Shown here piece by piece: positions 21,745 through 29,757 of a DNA stretch of 64,000 nt (position 1 is its first letter; the number at the start of each line of letters is the position of its first letter). This stretch comes from Chitinivorax tropicus. GTDB taxonomy: Bacteria; Pseudomonadota; Gammaproteobacteria; Burkholderiales; SCOH01. The DNA lies in NCBI RefSeq assembly GCF_014202905.1, contig NZ_JACHHY010000020.1, forward strand, positions 33,497-97,496, written 5' to 3'. Position numbers and translations under genes: made by a program. Under the pieces are notes generated by a model. The model was not told the DNA's origin and made no database searches. It saw only the letters and a list, made by a program, of their open reading frames with translations.

Positions 21745-22859
21745 TGAGTAATCTAATCCAATCTACTATCCCATCAAAACAGCATGGTTTTGGGTTAATG
21801 GAGGTACTAATTGCATTAATTTTAGGACTCTTGACTACCCTTGTGATTAGCCAAGTTACTGGAGCTTTTGAGGGCCAGAAGCGGTCCACCATGTCTGGCG
21901 GGGATGCGCAAACAACAGGCGCTACAGCATTGTATTTCATTGAACGAGACATGCGGAATGCAGGTTATGGTTTTGCCATTCCTGCCGTAATGGGTTGCGA
22001 TATCAAGGGTAATTACAATGGAACCGCATTCAACTGGAAGTTGGCGCCTGTTCAAATAACAGATGGATCGGCAACTGGGTCAAGTAGCCTTGATGAGCTG
22101 ACCATATTTGGGAGTAGCCGGGCCGAGTTTAGTTTACCCATGACGGCTAAGGGTGAAGTAGTGCCAAATGGGCTCGTGAAAGTTGATTCAGCCTTTGGTG
22201 TTACAAATAATGATCTTTTGGTCGTATGGGGTGCGGCAAGACCAAATTGTACTTTGATTCAGGCGACTAAGGTTTGCGATTCCAATGCGATTGCAAAAGA
22301 TGCAGCATGCAAAACTCTTCCGGCCAATCCATCTGGAAAGCCTGATTTCCATATTTTTCAAGATACGGCCAGTAAGTGGAATGCATCTGTGAGCCAAGCC
22401 TTTCCGGCAGGAAATTTCCTAAGGGGCGCGGTGCTTTTTAATCTTGGGAGTATTCAGCGTATTACCTATAAGGTAAATAATTCCTCCTTGCTTAGAAGTG
22501 AATATGATTCATCGACGAATACGAATGTAGACCGGGTCATCATGGATCATGTTGTGAACCTGCAAGCACGATATGGGTTTGATACCAACGGGGATGGTGT
22601 CATCGATAATTGGAGTGTGAGTACTCCAAGTTCTGCGGCGATATGGCAGACACTCGGTGCCATCCGAATTGTGGTTGTGGCGCGTAGTAATCAATACGAG
22701 CAGAAGGTCGTTACAGGCATGGCCCCTTTGTCTCCCTGGCCAACATGGTCAGATGGAGCTGCAATCGATGTGAATTTTGATGCTGATGCTGAGCATTATA
22801 GGTATCGGACATTTGAAACGGTAATTCCCTTGCGGAATCGGATATGGGGGCTCCCATGA
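21741..22859 (+). CDS. pilW: Type IV pilus assembly protein PilW
   Basis: Minor prepilin of 372 residues with leader ending at G16 and mature start FGLMEVLIALILGLL, Glu at +5. The long globular domain includes the RDMRNAGYGF segment typical of PilW. Near residues 278-289 it has DTNGDGVIDNW, which looks like a calcium-binding loop of the EF-hand/dockerin kind. It is coupled by ATGA overlaps to pilV before and pilX after. It probably anchors the PilX/PilY1 tip. Confidence 0.88.
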   Translation: MMSNLIQSTIPSKQHGFGLMEVLIALILGLLTTLVISQVTGAFEGQKRSTMSGGDAQTTGATALYFIERDMRNAGYGFAIPAVMGCDIKGNYNGTAFNWKLAPVQITDGSATGSSSLDELTIFGSSRAEFSLPMTAKGEVVPNGLVKVDSAFGVTNNDLLVVWGAARPNCTLIQATKVCDSNAIAKDAACKTLPANPSGKPDFHIFQDTASKWNASVSQAFPAGNFLRGAVLFNLGSIQRITYKVNNSSLLRSEYDSSTNTNVDRVIMDHVVNLQARYGFDTNGDGVIDNWSVSTPSSAAIWQTLGAIRIVVVARSNQYEQKVVTGMAPLSPWPTWSDGAAIDVNFDADAEHYRYRTFETVIPLRNRIWGLP

Positions 22860-23527
22860 ATCGCAATTTTCGTTTTAGTAAGCATAAACAGCGTGGTGTA
22901 GTGCTTTTTTTTGCCCTAATCGCCTTGATTGCAATTACGCTAGCAGCGCTGAGTTTAATGCGCAGTCGAGATAACGCTGTGGTTATTGCAGGTAATCTTG
23001 CCTTTCGACAGGCAGCTGTGGCCGGCGCGGATTTGGCATTGGAAAAGGCGCGAGACTGGATTATGGCTAATGCCGTTGATGATATTGGTACGGGGTTGAA
23101 TACCAGTAAGCCTGATAGTGGTTATTATTCTAGTGCTGTCATTGACTTGGGGGGGGGGCAGCTGACCAAGCTTTTGGATGTGACGGCAAGTATTACGCCT
23201 AGCCAGTCTGCTGATAATGTCAATTGGGATGGTAAAGGGACAGGTTTGAAAGCCTTTGCTGTTCCCCAGGATGCATATGCACAAGCTGTCAGTCAAAACT
23301 ATGCATATATTATTCGGCGCTTGTGCAATAAGGAAAATTTACCTGTACAAGGTCTCGGTCAGGAGTGTGCTGTTTATTCCACAAAGGGTTCCTCTGATTC
23401 TAAAACAGATCAGAGTCAGGGTAATATGAATTTATCTGGTAGTATTTCTGGATACTATCAGGTCACTGTTCGGGTAACAGGTCCAAAAAATACAGTTAGC
23501 TATGTGCAAACCGTCATAATGCTTTGA
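22856..23527 (+). CDS. pilX: Type IV pilus assembly protein PilX
   Basis: A 223-residue minor pilin-like protein. After a basic leader (…KHKQRG) comes the hydrophobic stretch VVLFFALIALIAITLAAL. It lacks the usual Glu at +5, as is common in PilX proteins. LAFRQAAVAGADLALEKA follows, a family signature. The start chosen overlaps the pilW stop as ATGA. The N-terminal hydrophobic helix and its position between pilW and pilY1 decide the call. Confidence 0.85.
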   Translation: MNRNFRFSKHKQRGVVLFFALIALIAITLAALSLMRSRDNAVVIAGNLAFRQAAVAGADLALEKARDWIMANAVDDIGTGLNTSKPDSGYYSSAVIDLGGGQLTKLLDVTASITPSQSADNVNWDGKGTGLKAFAVPQDAYAQAVSQNYAYIIRRLCNKENLPVQGLGQECAVYSTKGSSDSKTDQSQGNMNLSGSISGYYQVTVRVTGPKNTVSYVQTVIML

Positions 23528-23583
23528 TTTCGGAATAAATACCGCCTGTCGAACTGGGTGAAATAGGTTAAGGAGTCGTTATT

Positions 23584-26500
23584 GTGAAGCTAAGTGAAAA
23601 TTTCAAAATAGCTTATTTGTCATTGGCGGTATCTATGATTGGTGGAAGTGCTGTTGCAGCTGTTGTACTTCCAGATAAGCCTATCTTCGATCCGCAGCAA
23701 CCGAAGCCAAATATATTTTTCATTTTGGATGATTCGGGAAGTATGGCGTCCGATTTTATGCCGGATGATATAGGAGGGCTTACTAATTTCGTCAAATCTA
23801 ATGTGCAATGTAATTCCATTGCATTTGACCCAAATTTTAAATATGTTGATTTTATTCCTGTTAAAGTTGATGGTACAAAATATGCAATTCCAAATTTTAA
23901 TGCAGCGCCTATAGATGGATATAATCCTTTAAGCTCAACAATGAATCTGGCTGGTCAGATGTATGCGGTCAGAAAAGATGGAAATACCACGGCGACTAAT
24001 TGTTTGCGCGCTGATTCGTATGATGGTGTGGTGATTGATAATTCCTCTAGTCAGGATGTGAAAAATAACTATGCTGTTTGGTTTTCCTTTTATAGGACTC
24101 GGATGTCCATGATGAAATCCAGCGTTGGTTTGGCATTCGATAAATTGGATGAAAATCAACGGGTTGGATTTAGTACGATTCGGTATTTGGCTAGCTCTGG
24201 TGCTGATTTAAACGAAAGAAATACTGGATTCCTCGGCCTGAGAGAGTTTGGTGAAAAATCTGTGGGTTATGGCAGCGCACCTGGCGACTTCCGAAAGGAA
24301 TGGTTTAAGCGATTATACCAGAGTGTGCCAGGGGGAGGGACGCCACTCAGAGTTTCCTTGGAAAAAATCGGTAAAATGTATGCTGGGCAAATTATTCCTA
24401 GCTCAGGTGATCCTTTGCCTCAAAAGCAATGGTGTAGGCGTAATTATACTATTCTGTCAACAGATGGTCTTTGGAATAGTGATAATGTCAGCTATGACAC
24501 AGATAGTAACGCACCAAGACCATTGAAGGATGATAATAGACAGGCAAATACTTTGGCAGATGTTGCCTATTATTACTACATAAATGATTTACGCCCGGGC
24601 ACTGCTTATCCAAATTCATTGAGTGAAAGTCAGAGCGACCCTGCTAAGCATCAGCATATGGTAACTTTTACAATTGGCTTAGGGGTAAATGGCTTATTAA
24701 AATTTGTTCCAGACTATAAAACCAATACAAATGCTGCTGTCAGTGATTATGTTGGCCTTCAAAATGGTACCAAATCTTGGCCGAAGGTTATCGAAAATGG
24801 CATTTCTACGGTTGATGATCTTTGGCATGCTGCGGTGAATGGCTATGGGCAATATTTTAGTGCGAAAAAGCCAAGCGATATTGTAGATGGACTAAGTCAA
24901 GCTTTACGGAATATCAACAATCCAAGTCGGGCTGGTTCCGGCATAAGCTTTCCTTCTCCTGATCTAACTTCTGGCAGGACGGATGTATATGTTGGTGGCT
25001 ATGTTCCAGGCTGGTGGTCAGGAGAGGTTTCAAGGCTTGAGGTTGATCCGGCAACGGGAATAGTGGGCACGGTGCCAACTTGGAAGGCTTCGGAGAAGTT
25101 CGGTTTGTATACAGATCGTAAAATTTATACCTATGATCCGACTAAGAGCTTGGATAAAAAACGATTGTTTCAGTGGAGTAACCTAACTCCAGCAGAGCAG
25201 GATTTTTTCAAGGTAAGCAGCCTTTCCCAGTGTCAAGGTGCAACAGCTTACCCTGCATGTAAAGACCCTCAGAACAATGGAGAAGATTTAGTTGACTTTC
25301 TGCGGGGCGATAAGAAGCTGCAGAACAGCGGAGATACTGCCACTCTTTTTAGGGAGCGGCAGCATATGCTGGGTGATATCGTAGGTTCTCGCCCTATTTA
25401 TTTAAAAGAGTCATTGTTTGCTTATACGGGGGGGGCGTTTGCAAATCGAGAGCCTAGGGTAATTGTAGGTGCAAATGATGGTATGCTCCATGCTTTTGAC
25501 GCTTCTGATGATAAGACTAAATGGGGTAAGGAGATTTGGGCTTATGTACCAGGGCTTGTCCTGAAAGATATGTACAAGTTGGCTGATGTAAATTATCAAC
25601 ATCAATTTTATGCGGATGGTGAGCCAACAATTGTTGATTTTTTTGATTCTAGCTGGAAGACCCTTCTGGTGTCTGGTTTGAACAAGGGTGGGAAAGGCTA
25701 CTATGCTATTGATATCTCTGATGCAAACGATCCTAAACCGTTGTGGGAATATACCGATTCAGAGATGGGATACACATACGGTCGCCCCATTGTGACAAAA
25801 TTGAGTAATGATCAATGGGTTGTGATCTTTACATCTGGCTATAATGCAACAGCAGATAAGCTTGTTGTCTTGGATGCAAAGAGTGGAAGTGTGGTAAAAA
25901 CCATTAAAACCGGGTCGGCTGCAGGGTTGGCTAAGATTTCAGCTTGGATTGATGATTTTGATGCTGATAATAAGGCTAAGTTTGTCTACGGCGGTGATCT
26001 GAATGGCGTGATGTGGCGTTTTGATTTGGATTCTGGTGCGGCAAGTAAATTAATTGATCTTGGTCCTGGTCAGCCTATTACTGCTAAGCCAGAGCTTGCG
26101 GAGGTAAATGGAAAGCGTGTTGTTTATTTTGGAAGCGGACAAATACTAACGACAAATGATTTGTTGGTTACTGCCAATAAATATGGCTTGTATGGCGTTG
26201 CGGATAAGGATGCTACTGCTTCAATAAGTGATTTGGAATCAATGGTTGTTGATGCCAGCACAGGAAAAGTAACCGGCAATCCTTTGGATTGGGTGGTGAA
26301 GAGTGGCTTTGTTGCACGATTGCCAAATGGTGGTGAGCGTTCCAATATTGATCCAAAAATTGCTGCTGGGAAGGTGGTTTATTGGACCAATACGCCTACC
26401 GACTTTGAGGCGGAATCTTGTAGTGGAAATGGTGTGACTCGTCTATATGTCTTGGATTTCAAGAAGGGTACGGGAAGCACCACAACTGTTGCTGAGGAGC

Positions 26501-26655
26501 TTTCGGTTGGTGGTACGATTGTTATGACATCAACAGGGAAATTGAAAGATATATCAAGAAGACCCTCTGGATCAACTGATACGGTTGACGGTGGTGAGCC
26601 TATGAGCGGTGGTAAAGGTCGTCGCGTAACTTGGCGCGAGGTTGTTTCTCAGTAG
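23584..26655 (+). CDS. pilY1: PilY1-family tip adhesin
   Basis: A 1023-residue secreted protein beginning at a GTG with an AAGGAG ribosome binding site and a signal peptide (to about residue 25). The N-terminal part carries a von Willebrand A-like motif, FILDDSGSM, a MIDAS-type metal site. The C-terminal half is the PilY1 beta-propeller (REPRVIVGANDGMLHAFDA, then SGLNKGGKGYYAIDISD). A calcium-loop-like segment DDFDADNKAKF lies near residue 790. PilY1 sits at the pilus tip and affects retraction, adhesion and surface sensing. The gene is AT-rich compared with its flanks. Confidence 0.93.
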   Translation: MKLSENFKIAYLSLAVSMIGGSAVAAVVLPDKPIFDPQQPKPNIFFILDDSGSMASDFMPDDIGGLTNFVKSNVQCNSIAFDPNFKYVDFIPVKVDGTKYAIPNFNAAPIDGYNPLSSTMNLAGQMYAVRKDGNTTATNCLRADSYDGVVIDNSSSQDVKNNYAVWFSFYRTRMSMMKSSVGLAFDKLDENQRVGFSTIRYLASSGADLNERNTGFLGLREFGEKSVGYGSAPGDFRKEWFKRLYQSVPGGGTPLRVSLEKIGKMYAGQIIPSSGDPLPQKQWCRRNYTILSTDGLWNSDNVSYDTDSNAPRPLKDDNRQANTLADVAYYYYINDLRPGTAYPNSLSESQSDPAKHQHMVTFTIGLGVNGLLKFVPDYKTNTNAAVSDYVGLQNGTKSWPKVIENGISTVDDLWHAAVNGYGQYFSAKKPSDIVDGLSQALRNINNPSRAGSGISFPSPDLTSGRTDVYVGGYVPGWWSGEVSRLEVDPATGIVGTVPTWKASEKFGLYTDRKIYTYDPTKSLDKKRLFQWSNLTPAEQDFFKVSSLSQCQGATAYPACKDPQNNGEDLVDFLRGDKKLQNSGDTATLFRERQHMLGDIVGSRPIYLKESLFAYTGGAFANREPRVIVGANDGMLHAFDASDDKTKWGKEIWAYVPGLVLKDMYKLADVNYQHQFYADGEPTIVDFFDSSWKTLLVSGLNKGGKGYYAIDISDANDPKPLWEYTDSEMGYTYGRPIVTKLSNDQWVVIFTSGYNATADKLVVLDAKSGSVVKTIKTGSAAGLAKISAWIDDFDADNKAKFVYGGDLNGVMWRFDLDSGAASKLIDLGPGQPITAKPELAEVNGKRVVYFGSGQILTTNDLLVTANKYGLYGVADKDATASISDLESMVVDASTGKVTGNPLDWVVKSGFVARLPNGGERSNIDPKIAAGKVVYWTNTPTDFEAESCSGNGVTRLYVLDFKKGTGSTTTVAEELSVGGTIVMTSTGKLKDISRRPSGSTDTVDGGEPMSGGKGRRVTWREVVSQ

Positions 26656-26673
26656 GTAAAATTTTCATCAATG

Positions 26674-26710
26674 AAAAGCCCAGTGTTGTTCTGCTGGGCT
26701 TTTACTTTTT
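26674..26710 (+). terminator. Terminator of the pil operon
   Basis: Ten-base perfect stem AAAAGCCCAG (26674-26683) with CTGGGCTTTT (26694-26703), loop of ten bases, then ACTTTTT. It begins 19 bases after the pilY1 stop codon. Confidence 0.85.
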
Positions 26711-26856
26711 GTTGTAGAAATCTTAACAGATGCGTTGCTGTGTAATATGGAGCCGGGCATTTTACTTGCTAGGCCGCCTATGCTGTAATGCGAAACTGGT
26801 TTTCTGACGCGGTCTCAAGCGCCTTGGCTTTGTGAATTGTTTTATGTGATGGTGTT

Positions 26857-27744
26857 ATGTACAAATATCTTGAAGAGTTTGTTGGCAATACGCCGTTGGT
26901 GAGGTTGAAGCGTTTGCCTGGCGATACTACCAACGTCATTTTGGTCAAGCTGGAGGGGAATAATCCTGCGGGCTCGGTCAAGGATCGGCCAGCTTTGTCG
27001 ATGATCCGGCATGCTGAGGCGAGAGGGCAGATCAGGCCTGGGGATACTTTGATCGAGGCGACCAGTGGGAATACCGGTATTGCGTTGGCCATGGCTGCGG
27101 CGATGATGGGTTATCGCATGGTGTTGATCATGCCGGAGCACCTGTCGATTGAGCGTCGTCAGGCCATGCGGGCATATGGGGCGGAGTTGATCCTGGTATC
27201 CAAAGCAAGTGGGATGGAAGGCGCACGCGATTTGGCTGTGCAAATGGTGCAGGAAGGGAAAGGTCTGATGCTGGATCAGTTTGCCAATCCTGATAATCCT
27301 TTGGCCCACTACGAGGGGACGGGGCCTGAGATCTGGCGTGATACGCAAGGGCAGATTACTCATTTTGTCAGTAGCATGGGAACAACTGGCACTATCATGG
27401 GAACCGGGCGTTTTTTGAAGGAAAAAAACGCTACGGTGCAAATCGTTGGGGTGCAGCCTTGTGATGGCGCGCAGATTCCAGGCATCAGGAAATGGCCTGC
27501 TGAATACGTACCTGCTATTTGTGATTGGCGGCAGATCGATCAGGTGATGGAGGTAACACAGGAGGAGGCGGAAGACATGACCCGTAGACTGGCTTGCGAG
27601 GAGGGAATTTTTGCAGGCGTGTCTTCAGGTGGTGCTCTGGCGGCGGCGTTGCGTCTGTCTGAGCAACTTCAGAATGCGACGATTGTCTCGATTGTATGTG
27701 ATCGCGGTGATCGTTATCTTTCAACGGGCATCTTCCCGGCCTGA
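26857..27744 (+). CDS. cysM: Cysteine synthase B
   Basis: PLP-dependent fold-II enzyme that makes cysteine from O-acetylserine (or O-phosphoserine) and sulfide or thiosulfate. The 295-residue protein has the PLP lysine K42 in NNPAGSVKDRP, the substrate loop EATSGNTGIALA, and the phosphate-binding glycines in SSMGTTGTIMGTGR. The Arg-rich loop EHLSIERRQAMRAYGAE is typical of CysM rather than CysK. Length matches CysM. The ribosome binding site is poor. It stands between terminators and is probably monocistronic. Confidence 0.93.
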   Translation: MYKYLEEFVGNTPLVRLKRLPGDTTNVILVKLEGNNPAGSVKDRPALSMIRHAEARGQIRPGDTLIEATSGNTGIALAMAAAMMGYRMVLIMPEHLSIERRQAMRAYGAELILVSKASGMEGARDLAVQMVQEGKGLMLDQFANPDNPLAHYEGTGPEIWRDTQGQITHFVSSMGTTGTIMGTGRFLKEKNATVQIVGVQPCDGAQIPGIRKWPAEYVPAICDWRQIDQVMEVTQEEAEDMTRRLACEEGIFAGVSSGGALAAALRLSEQLQNATIVSIVCDRGDRYLSTGIFPA

Positions 27745-27993
27745 GCTGCTGCTGGCGCGACTGATTCAACCTCTGGTGATTTTGCTTGTGTCATGGGGTG
27801 CTGTTTGTGAAATGACCATGTAATGGTCAGTCGATGTCTGGTAATGCCTTGCATTCTTGGTATCACGGCGTGTCAATGTGATGCGTCTGCTATCAGCTGG
27901 CCAGCAGGTGCTGGCCTGGTAAGCACATTGAGGCGTTGTAGATACGGTTGATTGCTGTTGTCGAGGCTGTGTCAACACGGCCATCATCTTTAT

Positions 27994-28013
27994 ATGGCGC
28001 CTGGTGGCGCCAT
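27994..28013 (+). repeat. Hairpin upstream of the SemiSWEET gene
   Basis: Perfect eight-base inverted repeat ATGGCGCC/GGCGCCAT with a TGGT loop, ending 30 bases before the SemiSWEET start. It lacks a T tract, so it is not a standard terminator. The remainder of the 27745-28043 interval (about 300 bases) shows no gene. Confidence 0.5.
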
Positions 28014-28043
28014 TGCTTTGTCAGTGACTGGGGTGAGTGGGAA

Positions 28044-28316
28044 ATGAGTGTATTGGCGGAATGGCTGGGGATGTTGGCTGCGGTATGCACTACTGGGGCG
28101 TTTGTACCGCAGGTGCTGCATGTCTGGCGGCGAAAATCAGCCCAAGATATCTCATTTGGTATGTATTTCATCTTGGTGGTTGGGATTGTGTTGTGGTTGA
28201 TTTACGGTATTTTGATCGTAGCCTGGCCAGTCATTTTGGCCAATGGTGCGACATTGATCCTGGCATTGGCGATTCTGGTGATGAAGGTTCGATATGATCG
28301 TGTACCGAAGCGGTAA
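28044..28316 (+). CDS. SemiSWEET-type sugar transporter
   Basis: A 90-residue membrane protein with three transmembrane helices and one PQ-loop, the half-transporter arrangement of bacterial SemiSWEETs that dimerise to carry sugars. The motif AFVPQVLHVWRRKSAQDIS in helix 1 and its loop is characteristic; helices 2 (FILVVGIVLWLIYGILI) and 3 (VILANGATLILALAILV) follow. The start is the ATG after GAGTGGGAA. The substrate cannot be predicted. No sugar-metabolism gene is adjacent. Confidence 0.87.
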   Translation: MSVLAEWLGMLAAVCTTGAFVPQVLHVWRRKSAQDISFGMYFILVVGIVLWLIYGILIVAWPVILANGATLILALAILVMKVRYDRVPKR

Positions 28317-28458
28317 TCGTATTGGACGGTGTTCAGACAATGGGCCTGACCCGAACGGCAATGATGACCAGCGAACTGCCTGTGATGGTTTCGGCTGGAA
28401 ATGTCCCTTTATGAATTAATCTGGCCATCCAACTGACCATTCCCTATTCGTTTGCCCA

Positions 28459-29739
28459 TCACTCAAAGCATTGTCCTTCGCCGCGATAGGTGGGCCACTC
28501 ATCTACGATCTGCCCTTGGCGCACAACAAGCAGGGTATTGAAGCGCTCGCACAACTCACCTGCTTTGGCGTGGCGGAAGATGGCTGGGTCGCCGGGCTTG
28601 AGTGCGGCGGCGGTTTTGCCGAATAAGGGGGTCTGCACTTCGCCTGCGCCTTCGTTCGGGTGATATTGCAATCCCTCGGGGGAGTAGGGTTGCGGAAGTT
28701 TGTGAGCACTCACTGAGCCAGAGGCAATATAGCCGCCACCTAGGCAGGTGATCGATTCAGCATGTTGCTTGCGGGCGACTTCCAGGGCAAAGAATAGCGC
28801 AGGGGTGTGTCGGAATGTCTGGTAGTGGTCAAACAACGCCGGTTGATAGAATCCCGATCCGATGGCGACATCGGTGATGTGGGGCTCAAGGATGGTGCTT
28901 TCCACGCTGCCTGTGCCGCCGCCATTGACAAATCGCAGCTCGGCCCCCGATTGCTGCAGTGCCGCGATCATTGCGGCCCGTCGTGTGGCAATCTTGGGGA
29001 TTGCCCAGCGTTTCAATGCTCGGATCAGCTGGTTCTCCAGGTTTTTGCCTGGGGTATTATCCCCGACGCCAGCAATCTGTGCTTCGTATCCCATGGCCCC
29101 ATCCAACCGTAAGGATGGAAAGCGGGGGAGTGATCGGAAGAGCGCCTGTACTTTATCTGGACTGTCCAGCGGGGAGCGGAATACGCCAAAGCGTAAGCCT
29201 GGCAGGTTGAAAGAGAGATCCAGGTCAAAGGCGATGGGTAGGGTGCACCGCTGTGCTGCGGCCAGGTGCTGCAATGCCGACAATTGCGCCTCATCATCGG
29301 CCATCAGTGTGATGCGTGCGCCTTGTTTCACCGCCAGGCAAACCTTTTGGATGCCATCGGTGTTGATTGTCGGGTAGGCGACGAGTAAATCGTCGAAGCC
29401 CTGGCTGGCCAACCAGGCAGCTTCTTCGGCGCTGTAACACAGCAAGCCCTGCAAGGGGACACCGGACTGTTGGATATGGCGGATGACCGACGTGCAACGA
29501 ATGGATTTGGTAGCGATGCGGATCGGCTTGCCATTTGCACGGCGGGCCAGTGCTTGGATGTTTTGATCCAGCGCATCCAGATCGAGAATGGCGGCGGGGA
29601 GCCGTTGACCCCGTAGCAGTACCTGCCAGGCGGTGTATGCGCGTTGTGCCATGACCGTCTGGCAGGCTGTATCCGTGTCCGCGCGAGCTGCCTTGTGCTG
29701 GGGTGCCATGACCTGTTCTTGCAGGGTATTGGTACTCAT
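28459..29739 (-). CDS. PLP fold-III enzyme, D-threonine aldolase / amino-acid deaminase-like
   Basis: A 426-residue protein of the alanine-racemase-like TIM-barrel PLP family. The segment LPAAILDLDALDQNIQALA followed by IRIATKSIRC, with the expected PLP lysine in ATKS, marks the fold. The C-terminal part resembles the beta-domain of D-serine dehydratase/D-threonine aldolase enzymes. It starts 18 bases after the ALDH stop with an AGGA ribosome binding site, so it is the third gene of a minus-strand operon with the GMC oxidoreductase and ALDH. Substrate and reaction are not known; an aldolase or deaminase producing or consuming an aldehyde would fit. Confidence 0.72.
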   Translation of the reverse strand: MSTNTLQEQVMAPQHKAARADTDTACQTVMAQRAYTAWQVLLRGQRLPAAILDLDALDQNIQALARRANGKPIRIATKSIRCTSVIRHIQQSGVPLQGLLCYSAEEAAWLASQGFDDLLVAYPTINTDGIQKVCLAVKQGARITLMADDEAQLSALQHLAAAQRCTLPIAFDLDLSFNLPGLRFGVFRSPLDSPDKVQALFRSLPRFPSLRLDGAMGYEAQIAGVGDNTPGKNLENQLIRALKRWAIPKIATRRAAMIAALQQSGAELRFVNGGGTGSVESTILEPHITDVAIGSGFYQPALFDHYQTFRHTPALFFALEVARKQHAESITCLGGGYIASGSVSAHKLPQPYSPEGLQYHPNEGAGEVQTPLFGKTAAALKPGDPAIFRHAKAGELCERFNTLLVVRQGQIVDEWPTYRGEGQCFE

Positions 29740-29757
29740 CTTGCGTCCTGCAATGGG

